Shown here one piece after another: positions 43,001 through 50,965 of a stretch of DNA of 64,000 bases. Positions within the stretch are counted from its first letter, which is position 1, and each line of letters opens with the position of its first letter. This DNA is from G965225705 sp965225705 (GTDB lineage: Bacteria; Pseudomonadota; Alphaproteobacteria; Caulobacterales; Maricaulaceae). The stretch covers positions 1 to 64,000 of the forward strand of contig OZ245325.1 in NCBI GenBank assembly GCA_965225705.1, given 5' to 3'. Below the pieces are notes generated by a model that saw nothing but the letters and a program-made list of their open reading frames with translations, did not search any database and was not told the origin of the DNA. The translations under genes were made by a program, and so were the position numbers.

Positions 43001-44947
43001 ACGGTTAAGCCCATCATCCTCATTAATGCCTTCAGAAACAGCAGAAAAGGCTTCCTCAAAAACATGCTTTATTTTCACAAAAGGGAGAGGTGCTGGCAAA
43101 ACAACTTCAAAGTCATGAATCCAGACACTCTTACCTTCCCCCTCGTCCTCAAGAGGCTGCCGTCGAAGATGATACCCCGTCTCTCTTAAGACATAAATAC
43201 CCATATTGCCGAAAATAGGCATGACATCAGAAAGCGCAATTTTATGATCCAGACGGTACAGTTTAAAGCGCAGGACAGATTCCTTATCCCCCCTTTTCTG
43301 ATAAGCTCTTATACTAATATGTGGAGCCGCCTTTAGCGTCTGTACGGTTTTAAGGTCATCAAGAGCCTCTTCCGCCGAAAACACCTCCCGATAGCCGGCT
43401 GTAAACCCTTCGAGATAATAAGGCACAATTTCGTCAAGGACAGGATCAGCATTTTCCTCAGCAAAAACCTTCAAAGCTTCCGACCAGCTTTGGGTAAGCT
43501 CAATCACCTTTTCTTCAAGTTCATCTGTATCAGGTGTTTGATGATCAAAAGGATCAAGGCCTATGATAAAGTGAATGCGCGCTAAGGGACTATCACCATA
43601 TTGTGGATAGAAAGCAGAAAGCCGCCCTTTATAAGCCTGACAGAGAAGCTTACCGATACTCCTGCGAACTTTGGAATTATAATGTTCACGCAAAACATAA
43701 ACAAGAACAGAAACAAAACGGTTATAAGGATCCCGTCGAACGAAGATTTTGGTCCGGGGACGATCATAAAGATACAAAATCCCCAAACCGATACGCAAAA
43801 GATTCTCTTCATCTATTTGGAAAAATTCATCGCGGGGATAGGTTTCGAGAATATTACGCAGGGTTTTTTCATTATGTGCGCCAGGCAGTTGTCCCGCACG
43901 TCGTAATATTTTCTCTGCTTTACGTCGCAAAAGAGGAACATTTTTGATGCTTTGCTCGTAAGCCTCTGCCGTAAACAGCCCAACAAAGCGTATTTCCCCT
44001 ATCACAGTTCCTTCTTCATCATACTTCTTGACGCCAATATAATCCATGGGAACGCGACGATGAACACGAGAGACGATATTGGATTTTCCAATAATAAGGG
44101 GGCCCCCTTCGCGTAGAGATTTTTCGATCTCTGGCGTGATAAGAGCAGGCTCTGACCCCTGGCGCAGAACCTGTCTTCCGGGATCACGCAAAATCCCCCT
44201 GCCTGACCCTTCAACAATAAGAGGTTCGCCATAATGAAGCTGTCCTTTACCAACCCTGAAATCATAAATCCTGCACCCCAGGAAAGCAAAATGATCATCA
44301 CGGAGCCATTCAAGAAACCTTAAAGATTCCTGAATCTCATCCAGAAGAGAAGATCTTTTCTCTCTTTCCAGATCCCCAATAGCCTGATCCATGGTTTGGC
44401 GCATGGACAAAAAATCATCAACAGCCCAGTGAACATCCCGGAGAACAGCCTTAATGCCCTCAAGCAAAGCTTCGCGTTTGTCATCACTGAGAGGAGGAAA
44501 AACAAACTGTACCATGGATTCGGCAACAGGCTTGCCATCCGCAACGCGTTCCCCTTTTTCATTGCGATATGTCTCTATAATAGGGTGAAAAAGGGCAAAA
44601 CTTTCAAGGCCCTGCGCTGTTATTTCCCCAACGAGGGAGCTAATAATAAAATGACGATCGCGCTGAATAATATTGAGAAGCTCAAGCCTTTCCTCTTGCG
44701 GACCATTTATCACAAGAGTCTCAAAGCCAAGGCTCATATTCTCTTTTCTGAGGTCACCATGTTTCCAGAGACTTTCTGCACAGGCGCCAAGCTCTTCAAG
44801 AGAAAAACGGGTGAGATTGTCAGCCACACAGGTTTCAAAGACCTGCTTGAGGAAGATTTGAACTCCCATATCTGAGACATCTTTAAAACCTGGTTTTTTA
44901 AGTGTCGTTTCTAAAAACACCTGAAAATCAAAAAGAGAGGTACCCAT
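40067..44947 (-). CDS. gdhB: NAD-specific glutamate dehydrogenase, large (GDH-180 type)
   Basis: 1626 residues, the size of the bacterial 180-kDa class. It deaminates glutamate to 2-oxoglutarate, feeding amino acids into the TCA cycle. The catalytic core is in the third quarter: FGPVARGGIRWSDRRNDFRT, AVIVPVGSKGGFF, VAADKGTATFSDIANGLAHD, VIGVGDMSGDVFGNGML, and the NAD region GEGANLGVTQLGRIAF. Long N-terminal ACT-like and C-terminal helical regulatory parts flank it. It is convergent with rppH, with a small hairpin between. Confidence 0.95.
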   Translation of the reverse strand: MGTSLFDFQVFLETTLKKPGFKDVSDMGVQIFLKQVFETCVADNLTRFSLEELGACAESLWKHGDLRKENMSLGFETLVINGPQEERLELLNIIQRDRHFIISSLVGEITAQGLESFALFHPIIETYRNEKGERVADGKPVAESMVQFVFPPLSDDKREALLEGIKAVLRDVHWAVDDFLSMRQTMDQAIGDLEREKRSSLLDEIQESLRFLEWLRDDHFAFLGCRIYDFRVGKGQLHYGEPLIVEGSGRGILRDPGRQVLRQGSEPALITPEIEKSLREGGPLIIGKSNIVSRVHRRVPMDYIGVKKYDEEGTVIGEIRFVGLFTAEAYEQSIKNVPLLRRKAEKILRRAGQLPGAHNEKTLRNILETYPRDEFFQIDEENLLRIGLGILYLYDRPRTKIFVRRDPYNRFVSVLVYVLREHYNSKVRRSIGKLLCQAYKGRLSAFYPQYGDSPLARIHFIIGLDPFDHQTPDTDELEEKVIELTQSWSEALKVFAEENADPVLDEIVPYYLEGFTAGYREVFSAEEALDDLKTVQTLKAAPHISIRAYQKRGDKESVLRFKLYRLDHKIALSDVMPIFGNMGIYVLRETGYHLRRQPLEDEGEGKSVWIHDFEVVLPAPLPFVKIKHVFEEAFSAVSEGINEDDGLNRLVLILGVSWREVAFLRTCAKYRQQTGMDPNQALQEQTLIDNPVLTKLLLELKTVRFDPDLSLDFKAREEQSNLLSEKIDTELNTVMNLEADRILRRLTRLIQSVIRTNFYQKNEEGAFKPFIAIKIASRDLVALPSPRPYREIFVSSPHVDGVHIRFGPVARGGIRWSDRRNDFRTEVLGLVKAQQVKNAVIVPVGSKGGFFPKQLPKTGDRTAIREEAIRAYKTFISGLLSLTDSLKGEEVTHPSRVIRWDGDDPYLVVAADKGTATFSDIANGLAHDAGFWLDDAFASGGSTGYDHKGMGITARGAWEAVKRHFREVGKDIQTEDFTVIGVGDMSGDVFGNGMLLSKKIKLLAAFDHRDIFFDPEPDPEISWKERQRLFTMPRSSWQDYDKALLSEGGGVYSRSDKAIKLHQKLQDLTGLQKDEVTPNELISALLKAPCELLWFGGIGTYLKAEEEQNWQVGDKANDLLRINSTDAKAQVIGEGANLGVTQLGRIAFARKGGKMNTDAVDNAAGVDTSDHEVNLKILLNGAVRNGAIDLKDRNKILESMTDDVAELVLDHNITQTRAISMAEASIAEDMDSYARLMDRLEREGHLDRDLEKLPSSEQLHNMKTEGGVLTRPELAVLIAYAKLTLFDEILASKALEDPYFEATLISYFPKAVHGFKKERDTHRLKQEIIATRLANNLVDLGGASFIDRLRELLGSSVGDIIRAFSVTEAVLDLNTLMEEIEALNNQIPAEVQTQMSVEVMRVLRQQTGWFAKRFQAGTTSKGITSLVDTYGGALRTLVPVLMDSMSLFDRKRIERRMRDYVKLGVPEDLASKIALLRACAVSCYVIELAREKAWPVQTTARLFFVFGKHFRLDRLREACLAMSSPQHWDRVALRRMWERFYEEQTRLVGAVMSFVDTQGGDLTEGKEQGDIAWASSVLEAWIETHKQKTEMVVEGIDKLKKAQTWSASTLFLALARFRELSASVMS

Positions 44948-45100
44948 AGTGCAACACCTTCAGATAAACGGACGTCTTTCAAGGACCAGCCGAGGTCAAA
45001 AAACTAAGCTAGCATGATAGCAGTTTTACGCAATAGGTAAAATGAAGATAAGACAGGTTTTCCAAACCCCGCTGATCTCTTTTCATTTCCTCCCTCCGCT

Positions 45101-46462
45101 CTATTCTGCTTTTGCTCTGTTTCGATCTCTCACCACATGCTTTAAAAGAGAGGGCCAGAACACCATAAGGCTCGCAGCACGTGCAATATAGTACACTAAA
45201 AAAGCACTCCATACACCAGTATTGCCAAAACGGGGCGCCAGAAAATTATGGACAAGTATATAAAGCCCCAAAGCTGCAACCGATGCCAAAGCGAGAGCTT
45301 TTGACCGTACAGCCCCAATAAAAAAACCATCCAGCTGATACGCTGCAACGCCCAGAACAGGGGCCAGGGCACAATAGGGCAAAAAGCGCTGTGCCTGCGT
45401 GGCAATCTCCGGGTCCCCCGCAGCCAGCCATGCCAAAAACATGCCCCCTTTCCACATAATCAGCAAAGACGCAAAAAGAGCAGAACAAAACGCAAATACA
45501 CTCGTCAACCAGACAGCTCTGAAAAACGCTCTGCGATCCTGTGCTCCTACAGCCTGCCCCGTCTCCGCTTCCGCAACATTGGCAAAAGCATCAAGAGCAT
45601 AGGCTGCCAGCGTGATAAACTGCAAAAGAAGGTGATTGGCAGCAAGGGTCAGACTACCTTCACGTGCACCTGCATTGATAAACCAGGCAAAGCCTGTCAT
45701 CAACGCCAAAGTCCGGATCAAAAGGGCACTGTTGAGAACAAAAAGCTTTTTAAAAGCTCCCATATTCATAAGCTCGTGAATGCTAAAGAATGTTCCTTCC
45801 CGTTTAAGGACAAAAAGTGCGCATCCCCCTGCCAGGGCAAAGGCGGCCCAGTCTGCAAGAGCAGAGGCCAGCCCCACGCCATAAATGCCCCAGTTTAAAC
45901 CCAGAACAAACCAGACAGACAAAGCAATATTGACAAGGTTAAAACAAACCTGCACCACCATAACTGTCACAGTGCGTCCAAGACCAATAAACCAGCCCAC
46001 AAGCGCATAGCCTGCAAGCGTAGCAGGTGCCCCCCAAAGGCGTGTTTTCATATAGATATTTGCCAGATTTTCTACATCGCTCTCTGCCTGTGTGAGGGAA
46101 AAGGCAAACTGGCCCAGGTTGTGTTGAAAAAGGATGAGAATAAGCCCCACAACAAGACCAAGAAGAACGCCTCTGAACAGGTGAAGGGTCAGTCCCCGCT
46201 TATCCTGTGCACCCTTTGCCTGGGCCGCAAGCCCTGTGGTCCCCATGCGCAGAAAGTTAAACCCCACATAGAGAAAACTGAAAACCAACGCGCCAAGAGC
46301 GACCGCTGCCAGAGACTGAGCCCCCTGTGTGCGCCCTATAACCGCACTGTCAACAAGACCCGCTAAAGGTACAGCAAGATTAGCGACAAAAACAGGGATA
46401 CCCTGTCCCAGAACCTGGCGCCAGGTTAACTGGTCGGGTTTAAGTTTTGTAGGGTGTGACAT
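45101..46462 (-). CDS. MATE-family efflux transporter
   Basis: 453 residues with 12 predicted helices. It opens with the MATE pattern GIPVFVANLAVPLAGLVDSAVIGRTQGAQSLAAVALGA, the DinF branch. It exports drugs or metabolites by Na+ or H+ antiport; the substrate is unknown. Its ATG overlaps by 23 bp the end of the small membrane-protein gene upstream, so they are cotranscribed. Confidence 0.92.
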   Translation of the reverse strand: MSHPTKLKPDQLTWRQVLGQGIPVFVANLAVPLAGLVDSAVIGRTQGAQSLAAVALGALVFSFLYVGFNFLRMGTTGLAAQAKGAQDKRGLTLHLFRGVLLGLVVGLILILFQHNLGQFAFSLTQAESDVENLANIYMKTRLWGAPATLAGYALVGWFIGLGRTVTVMVVQVCFNLVNIALSVWFVLGLNWGIYGVGLASALADWAAFALAGGCALFVLKREGTFFSIHELMNMGAFKKLFVLNSALLIRTLALMTGFAWFINAGAREGSLTLAANHLLLQFITLAAYALDAFANVAEAETGQAVGAQDRRAFFRAVWLTSVFAFCSALFASLLIMWKGGMFLAWLAAGDPEIATQAQRFLPYCALAPVLGVAAYQLDGFFIGAVRSKALALASVAALGLYILVHNFLAPRFGNTGVWSAFLVYYIARAASLMVFWPSLLKHVVRDRNRAKAE

Positions 46463-46943
46463 GAGGTTCTGGCTGAGTTTTGGTCAGTTCTTCTTTGAAA
46501 GAAGCAGGAGCTTTTTGATAATAAGCGCGCGCCATAAGGAAAGCAAAAATCACCCAGAGTGCTATCAGGGTAAAATAAACAAAAAAATGGGACATAAAAC
46601 TGCCCTCACTCATCCAGGGAAGGCGCCCCTGCAGACGCCAGATAAAAGACCAGACATGTTTAAGAAGAAAAAACAAAAATGGGGTAAAAAGCGCTGTTCC
46701 GGCCAGAAAAATCCCCGCATAGGCAAAACCACGCGGGGCATAAACACGCTTATAGGTCCTGATAAAAAATTCCGGAGAAACAGACATATCCCCATCATGC
46801 CGTTTGAGACGTCTTTGCCAGGACATCCAGGCCTGTTGTGATTCCCTGTTCAGGGACATCCAGGCCCCACAGGCCATAACCAGAAAAAACAAAGCCAGTC
46901 CTATAAAACAAAGCCAGACCCAGAAAAGAACCCCTGATGTCAT
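46440..46943 (-). CDS. Uncharacterised three-helix membrane protein
   Basis: 167 residues, with helices at LFWVWLCFIGLALFFLVMAC, FAYAGIFLAGTALFTPFLFF and FVYFTLIALWVIFAFLMARA. No family is recognised. ATG 46943 gives a credible first helix; the longer frame to 47144 overlaps the ogt gene heavily. It lies between ogt (10 bp upstream) and the MATE gene (overlapping), all on the minus strand. Confidence 0.7.
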   Translation of the reverse strand: MTSGVLFWVWLCFIGLALFFLVMACGAWMSLNRESQQAWMSWQRRLKRHDGDMSVSPEFFIRTYKRVYAPRGFAYAGIFLAGTALFTPFLFFLLKHVWSFIWRLQGRLPWMSEGSFMSHFFVYFTLIALWVIFAFLMARAYYQKAPASFKEELTKTQPEPHVTPYKT

Positions 46944-46953
46944 AACGCCTCTC

Positions 46954-47523
46954 TCATACCACAACCCCTTCTCCGGCCAGCATAGCACGTTTACGCTCAC
47001 CCCCCCAGTGATAGCCGTGAAGTCGTCCATCCGCCCCCACAACACGATGGCACGGAACAAGCCAGGCAAGAGGGTTCGCCCCCACAGCACGGCCCACAGC
47101 CCGCGCAGCCTTTGGGGCATGAAGACGGGCGGCCAGACCACCATAGGAGACCGTCTCCCCGGGCTTAAGTTTTAAAAGCGCCCGCCAGACCCTGCCCTGC
47201 CAGACAGATCCATAAAGCACAAGAGGTAAAGACTGAGACGAGGCAGAAAAACAGGCATCTGCCCAAAGCTGCGCCTTTGGCGTGTCTTCTTTTAAACTGG
47301 CTGTTGGAAAACGGTTTTTAAGATCTTCAAACACCCTGCTCTCTTCCCCCGGATCTGCAAAGCCAAGTGCTGTAAGCCCCTGATCCGTCCACATAAAAAC
47401 CCCTGTTCCAAAAGGTGTGGGCGCCATCCCACAGGCAATTTCAAAACTCTGATTCTTGCGTTGAGGAAAAGCACGAATTTCAGAGATAAGAGAAGTTTTG
47501 GGGGGTATAAGCCCTGCCGTCAT
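46954..47523 (-). CDS. ogt: Methylated-DNA-protein-cysteine S-methyltransferase
   Basis: 189 residues. It removes O6-alkylguanine lesions by suicide transfer to cysteine. The active site is NPLAWLVPCHRVVGADGRLHG; the helix-turn-helix RALLKLKPGETVSYGGLAARL precedes it. ATG 47523 follows GAGGAG at good distance. The N-terminal domain lacks the Ada methylphosphotriester part, so this is the Ogt/AGT single-function type. Confidence 0.94.
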   Translation of the reverse strand: MTAGLIPPKTSLISEIRAFPQRKNQSFEIACGMAPTPFGTGVFMWTDQGLTALGFADPGEESRVFEDLKNRFPTASLKEDTPKAQLWADACFSASSQSLPLVLYGSVWQGRVWRALLKLKPGETVSYGGLAARLHAPKAARAVGRAVGANPLAWLVPCHRVVGADGRLHGYHWGGERKRAMLAGEGVVV

Positions 47524-47572
47524 GTTCGTCTTTCTCCTCATTTCTTTATGTCGCTACCCCCAGAGGCAAATT

Positions 47573-49240
47573 TTAAGCAGACTGACGCAAAGCCGTTATG
47601 GTGGTTGTTGGCGCAATCTGTTCCATATCCGTTTGTATTTCTATCAGGGCAGGCTTTTGACTGGCACGTGCTGCGTCAAAGGCCTGAGCAAAATCTTCTG
47701 TACGCCGCACACAGGCACCATAGGCCCCAAAACTTTCTGCATAGGCCACAAAATCAGGATTGGTGAGGCCGGTTGCCATAACACGGCGGGGATAATCCCG
47801 TTCCTGATGCATGCGTATCGTCCCATATCCATTATTATTGACAAGCACAATGATCACGGGAAGATCATAGTGGACAGCGGTGGCCAGCTCCTGCGCCGCC
47901 ATCATAAAACAGCCATCCCCGGCAACGGCTATAACCTCACATTCAGGGTGCACAAGTTTAGCCGCAAGGGCAGCAGGAAAGCCATAGCCCATAGCCCCAC
48001 TGGTGGGGGCAAGCTGGGTGCGAAAGCTTTTATGTTCATAAAAACGATGCAGCCAGGCGGCATAATTGCCCGCTCCATTGGTGATAATGGCGTCATGGGG
48101 CAGATTTTTACTGAGCCAGGAAAAAATCTCAGAAAGATTAACAGGACCCTCAACCATAACGGGCTCTCTCCAGGCCTGATAACTCCTGTGTACAGTTTCA
48201 CGCCAGGACGTCCAGCGGGTTTTGAGCTGAACAGAACGTAAAGCAGCGGCCATTGTGGCAGGGGTGGCCTGAAGGGAAAGCCGTGTCGGCCAGACCCGCC
48301 CCAGTTCTTCCCCGCCGGCATGAATATGGATGAGCTTTTCTGCCGTCTCCTCCGGCGTGAAGAGCGTATACCCCTGTGTCGTCACATCACCCAGACGTGG
48401 CCCAAATGCTATGAGAAGATCAGCCTCACGCACATGGCGAACAAGATCAGGGCTGGCCCCAAATCCGAGCTCTCCTCCATAAAGGGGAGAGGTATTATCA
48501 AATACATCTTTAAAACGAAAGGCTGTCACAACAGGCAGATCATGGGCTGCAGCAAACTGATGGACATCTTTAACAGCCTGACCATCCCAGCCACTTCCCC
48601 CTAAAAGGAGAAGAGGGGCACGGGCGCCCTCAAGCTCAGTTTTAAACACATCCAGAGCTTCGGGATTTGGTGCTGGCCCGGCGGGTCTCAGGGGAAAGAC
48701 AGGATCAGCCTGTGTTTCTTCTTCCAAAATATCTTCAGGCAAAGCGATAACCACAGGCCCTTTGCGTCCCTGCAGAGCCGTTACATAGGCCTGTCTTACA
48801 AATTCACCAAGGCGTGAAGCGCTCTCTGCCTCTGTTGCCCATTTGGCAAGGGGGGCAAAAAAACGGCGATAGTCTATTTCCTGAAAAGCTTCACGTTCAC
48901 GATGCGCCCGGCTGACCTGTCCAATAAACAGGATAAGGGGTGTTGAATCCTGAAAAGCCGTATGGACACCAATGCTGGCATGGGTTGCCCCCGGGCCACG
49001 TGTGACAAAACAAACCCCGGGCTTTCCCGTTAGCTTCCCATAAGCTTCCGCCATATTGGCCGCCGCAGCTTCATGCCGGCAAGTGATCACCTGAACCCTG
49101 TCCTGATAGTCATGAAGAACATCCAAAACAGCCAGATAGCTCTCCCCCGGGACACAGAAAATATGGGTACAGCCCTGATCTGTCAAAGTCCGGACCAGAC
49201 TTTGGGCACCACTTATTCCTGTTTGTTCCTGTTTTGCCAT
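47573..49240 (-). CDS. Thiamine-pyrophosphate enzyme, acetolactate synthase-like
   Basis: 555 residues with the three TPP-enzyme domains. The Pyr domain has CVPGESYLAVLDVL and the conserved glutamate in ITCRHEAAAANMAEAYGK; the TPP-binding PP domain has VIAVAGDGCFMMAAQELATA with the later VNNNGYGTIRMHQ (GDG-N24-NN pattern). No regulatory subunit gene is adjacent and residues in the middle domain differ from IlvB, so it may be another decarboxylase of the family. GAGGAG lies upstream of ATG 49240. Confidence 0.88.
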   Translation of the reverse strand: MAKQEQTGISGAQSLVRTLTDQGCTHIFCVPGESYLAVLDVLHDYQDRVQVITCRHEAAAANMAEAYGKLTGKPGVCFVTRGPGATHASIGVHTAFQDSTPLILFIGQVSRAHREREAFQEIDYRRFFAPLAKWATEAESASRLGEFVRQAYVTALQGRKGPVVIALPEDILEEETQADPVFPLRPAGPAPNPEALDVFKTELEGARAPLLLLGGSGWDGQAVKDVHQFAAAHDLPVVTAFRFKDVFDNTSPLYGGELGFGASPDLVRHVREADLLIAFGPRLGDVTTQGYTLFTPEETAEKLIHIHAGGEELGRVWPTRLSLQATPATMAAALRSVQLKTRWTSWRETVHRSYQAWREPVMVEGPVNLSEIFSWLSKNLPHDAIITNGAGNYAAWLHRFYEHKSFRTQLAPTSGAMGYGFPAALAAKLVHPECEVIAVAGDGCFMMAAQELATAVHYDLPVIIVLVNNNGYGTIRMHQERDYPRRVMATGLTNPDFVAYAESFGAYGACVRRTEDFAQAFDAARASQKPALIEIQTDMEQIAPTTTITALRQSA

Positions 49241-49264
49241 AAGCTGTCTCCTCTTTTTTATCGT

Positions 49265-49822
49265 CTATTCGCTGCCCTGATCAGGCTCTTGCCTCGTGGT
49301 GTCTGTCCGGCTTTCTTCTGCATGGTAAAGGGCAAGAAGGGGTTGCAGTCTCTCAGGTGTAAGGGGCCCTTTAATTCTGTCTTTGATAAGCCCGTCTTTT
49401 CCAACCAGAAAAGTTTCGGGCACACCAAAAAGACCATAGCTCAAAGCCAGACGCCCATCAGGGTCCAGCCCGCCCGCTGTATAGGGATCACCATAGCTAT
49501 CCAGCCAGGCACGTACATCCTGTTCTGCATTTTTATACGCAATGCCATAGATAACAACCCCCGCCTTTTTAAGATCCATAAGCAGGGGATGCTCAGCACG
49601 ACATGGCGTGCACCAGGAGGCCCAGAAATTAATGAGGGCTGGCCCTTTAATGTCCCGGGGCAGAGGGGTTTGCCCCGGCAAAACTTCAGATATCAGGGGC
49701 GGCGCCCGGTGCCCCAGCATGGGATCCTGATCAGATGTCTTCGGCCGCAGAAGCAAAGCAGCCAGCACAAGGGCCAGCCCTAAAAACACCATCAGGGGAA
49801 GAAAGGCAAACAGGCGTTTCAG
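49265..49822 (-). CDS. ccmG: Cytochrome c biogenesis thioredoxin CcmG/DsbE
   Basis: Membrane-anchored thioredoxin that reduces apocytochrome c. The active site is NFWASWCTPCRAEHPLL; the cis-Pro segment is FGVPETFLVG. The first ATG (49792) gives a short anchor. Reading on upstream gives MKRLFAFLPLMVFLGLALVL if the CTG at 49822 initiates. That CTG overlaps the ccmD stop (CTGA) and has GGAGGAGGG just upstream. The extended start is preferred on these grounds. Confidence 0.9.
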   Translation of the reverse strand: MKRLFAFLPLMVFLGLALVLAALLLRPKTSDQDPMLGHRAPPLISEVLPGQTPLPRDIKGPALINFWASWCTPCRAEHPLLMDLKKAGVVIYGIAYKNAEQDVRAWLDSYGDPYTAGGLDPDGRLALSYGLFGVPETFLVGKDGLIKDRIKGPLTPERLQPLLALYHAEESRTDTTRQEPDQGSE

Positions 49823-50004
49823 GAGCCCTCCTCCTGTTTCCGGTCAGATGAAGATGTTTTTTGACGCTGTTCGGCCTGGTGGAGATGTTTGTGTGCTTTT
49901 CCAAGGCGGTACCACCGTACGGCAGGAACAAGGCCAAGAGCCAGCAAACTGACGCCATAGCCTGCAAAAATATAGCCTGCCGTTTGTCCCCATTCATAGG
50001 CCAC
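49819..50004 (-). CDS. ccmD: Heme exporter accessory protein CcmD
   Basis: 61 residues. One membrane helix (GYIFAGYGVSLLALGLVPAV) precedes the charged RWYRLGKAHKHLHQAEQRQK tail typical of CcmD. It helps release holo-CcmE from CcmABC. The start is GTG 50004 with AGGAGG seven bases upstream; it overlaps the ccmC end by 11 bp and its stop overlaps the ccmG start. Confidence 0.88.
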   Translation of the reverse strand: MAYEWGQTAGYIFAGYGVSLLALGLVPAVRWYRLGKAHKHLHQAEQRQKTSSSDRKQEEGS

Positions 50005-50722
50005 CGGTATCCTCCTGTCTGTTAAGCATGAGAGCCTGTCTTTCTAAGATATCAGCCCGCGCACCCAGTAATACCACACAGGCCAGCCAGCAGGCATAAG
50101 CCCCCGCCATAACAAGCAGGGGGGTCAGCTGGCTTATATGAATGGCCGGCCCCCCGAAACGCAGGACACTTGCAGGCTGATGCAGGCTGGACCACCAGGA
50201 CACAGAAAATTTGACAATGGGAATATTAACCAGACCCACCATCGCCAGAACAGCCCCGGCACGGGCAGCAAAACCTTCCTGCTCAAGGCTGGCGCGCAAT
50301 GCCAGATAACCCAGATAAAAAAGCAAAAGAATCAACATAGAGACAAGACGTGGGTCATTCGCCCACCAGGCTCCCCAGGTTGGTTTGCCCCAAAGAGAAC
50401 CTGTCAACAGAGTGAGGGCCGCAAGAACAGCCCCCGGCATAGCCACTGCTTTGGCGAGACTGTCTGCCACACTTATGCGCCAGATGAAATATATAAAACT
50501 CATAAGACCCAAAAAAACATAGCCCAAAAGGGCAAGCCAGGCAGCAGGGACATGAATATACATCATGCGCACCAGCTCCCCCTGTCTGTAATCAGCAGGA
50601 GAGGCTTTCAAAGCCAGCCACAGACCTGTCCCAAACAAGAGAACGGCAAGACAGGCACACACCATCATCAGGGGGCGGGTTGTCGCCATAAAGCGCTTAG
50701 GGTTTAAAAACATATTCAGCAT
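49994..50722 (-). CDS. ccmC: Heme exporter protein CcmC
   Basis: About 242 residues with six helices. It loads heme on CcmE. The tryptophan-rich WWD signature is GKPTWGAWWANDPRLVSMLI, with heme-ligand histidines in MMYIHVPAAWLALLG and SSLHQPASVLRF. The start may be 50722 or 50713 (MFLNPKRFMATT is the family-like beginning); the TTG at 50743 is less likely. ccmA and ccmB are not in the window and must lie elsewhere. Confidence 0.93.
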   Translation of the reverse strand: MLNMFLNPKRFMATTRPLMMVCACLAVLLFGTGLWLALKASPADYRQGELVRMMYIHVPAAWLALLGYVFLGLMSFIYFIWRISVADSLAKAVAMPGAVLAALTLLTGSLWGKPTWGAWWANDPRLVSMLILLLFYLGYLALRASLEQEGFAARAGAVLAMVGLVNIPIVKFSVSWWSSLHQPASVLRFGGPAIHISQLTPLLVMAGAYACWLACVVLLGARADILERQALMLNRQEDTGGL

Positions 50723-50863
50723 GATGTTGACATACGCCGTCAAAGAACAAGGTGCAAGATGCAGGCACGTAACAAAGCTTTAAAAACATCTCATATCACG
50801 GCCTGAAAGTGTTAAGGAGTACACAAGAACCCCTAAATCCCCCCTGTACACACGAGAATAAAC

Positions 50864-50880
50864 TCCCTCTTATAGAGGGA
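50864..50880 (-). terminator. Hairpin downstream of the aldehyde dehydrogenase gene
   Basis: Perfect TCCCTC-TTATA-GAGGGA stem about 90 bp past the stop on the minus strand, followed by GTTTATTCTC. The U-run is poor, so termination is only likely. Confidence 0.4.
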
Positions 50881-50965
50881 AGGACAAAAAAGAGCAATAA
50901 AAACAAGATCCAGCATGAATGTTCTCTTATTCCAGGTCTCTGCAAGATCTGAAATAAGAGGTCTC

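Noticed and set aside
45009..45212. 67-codon minus-strand frame downstream of the MATE gene
   Set aside because: Overlaps the MATE 3' end out of frame; composition not protein-like.
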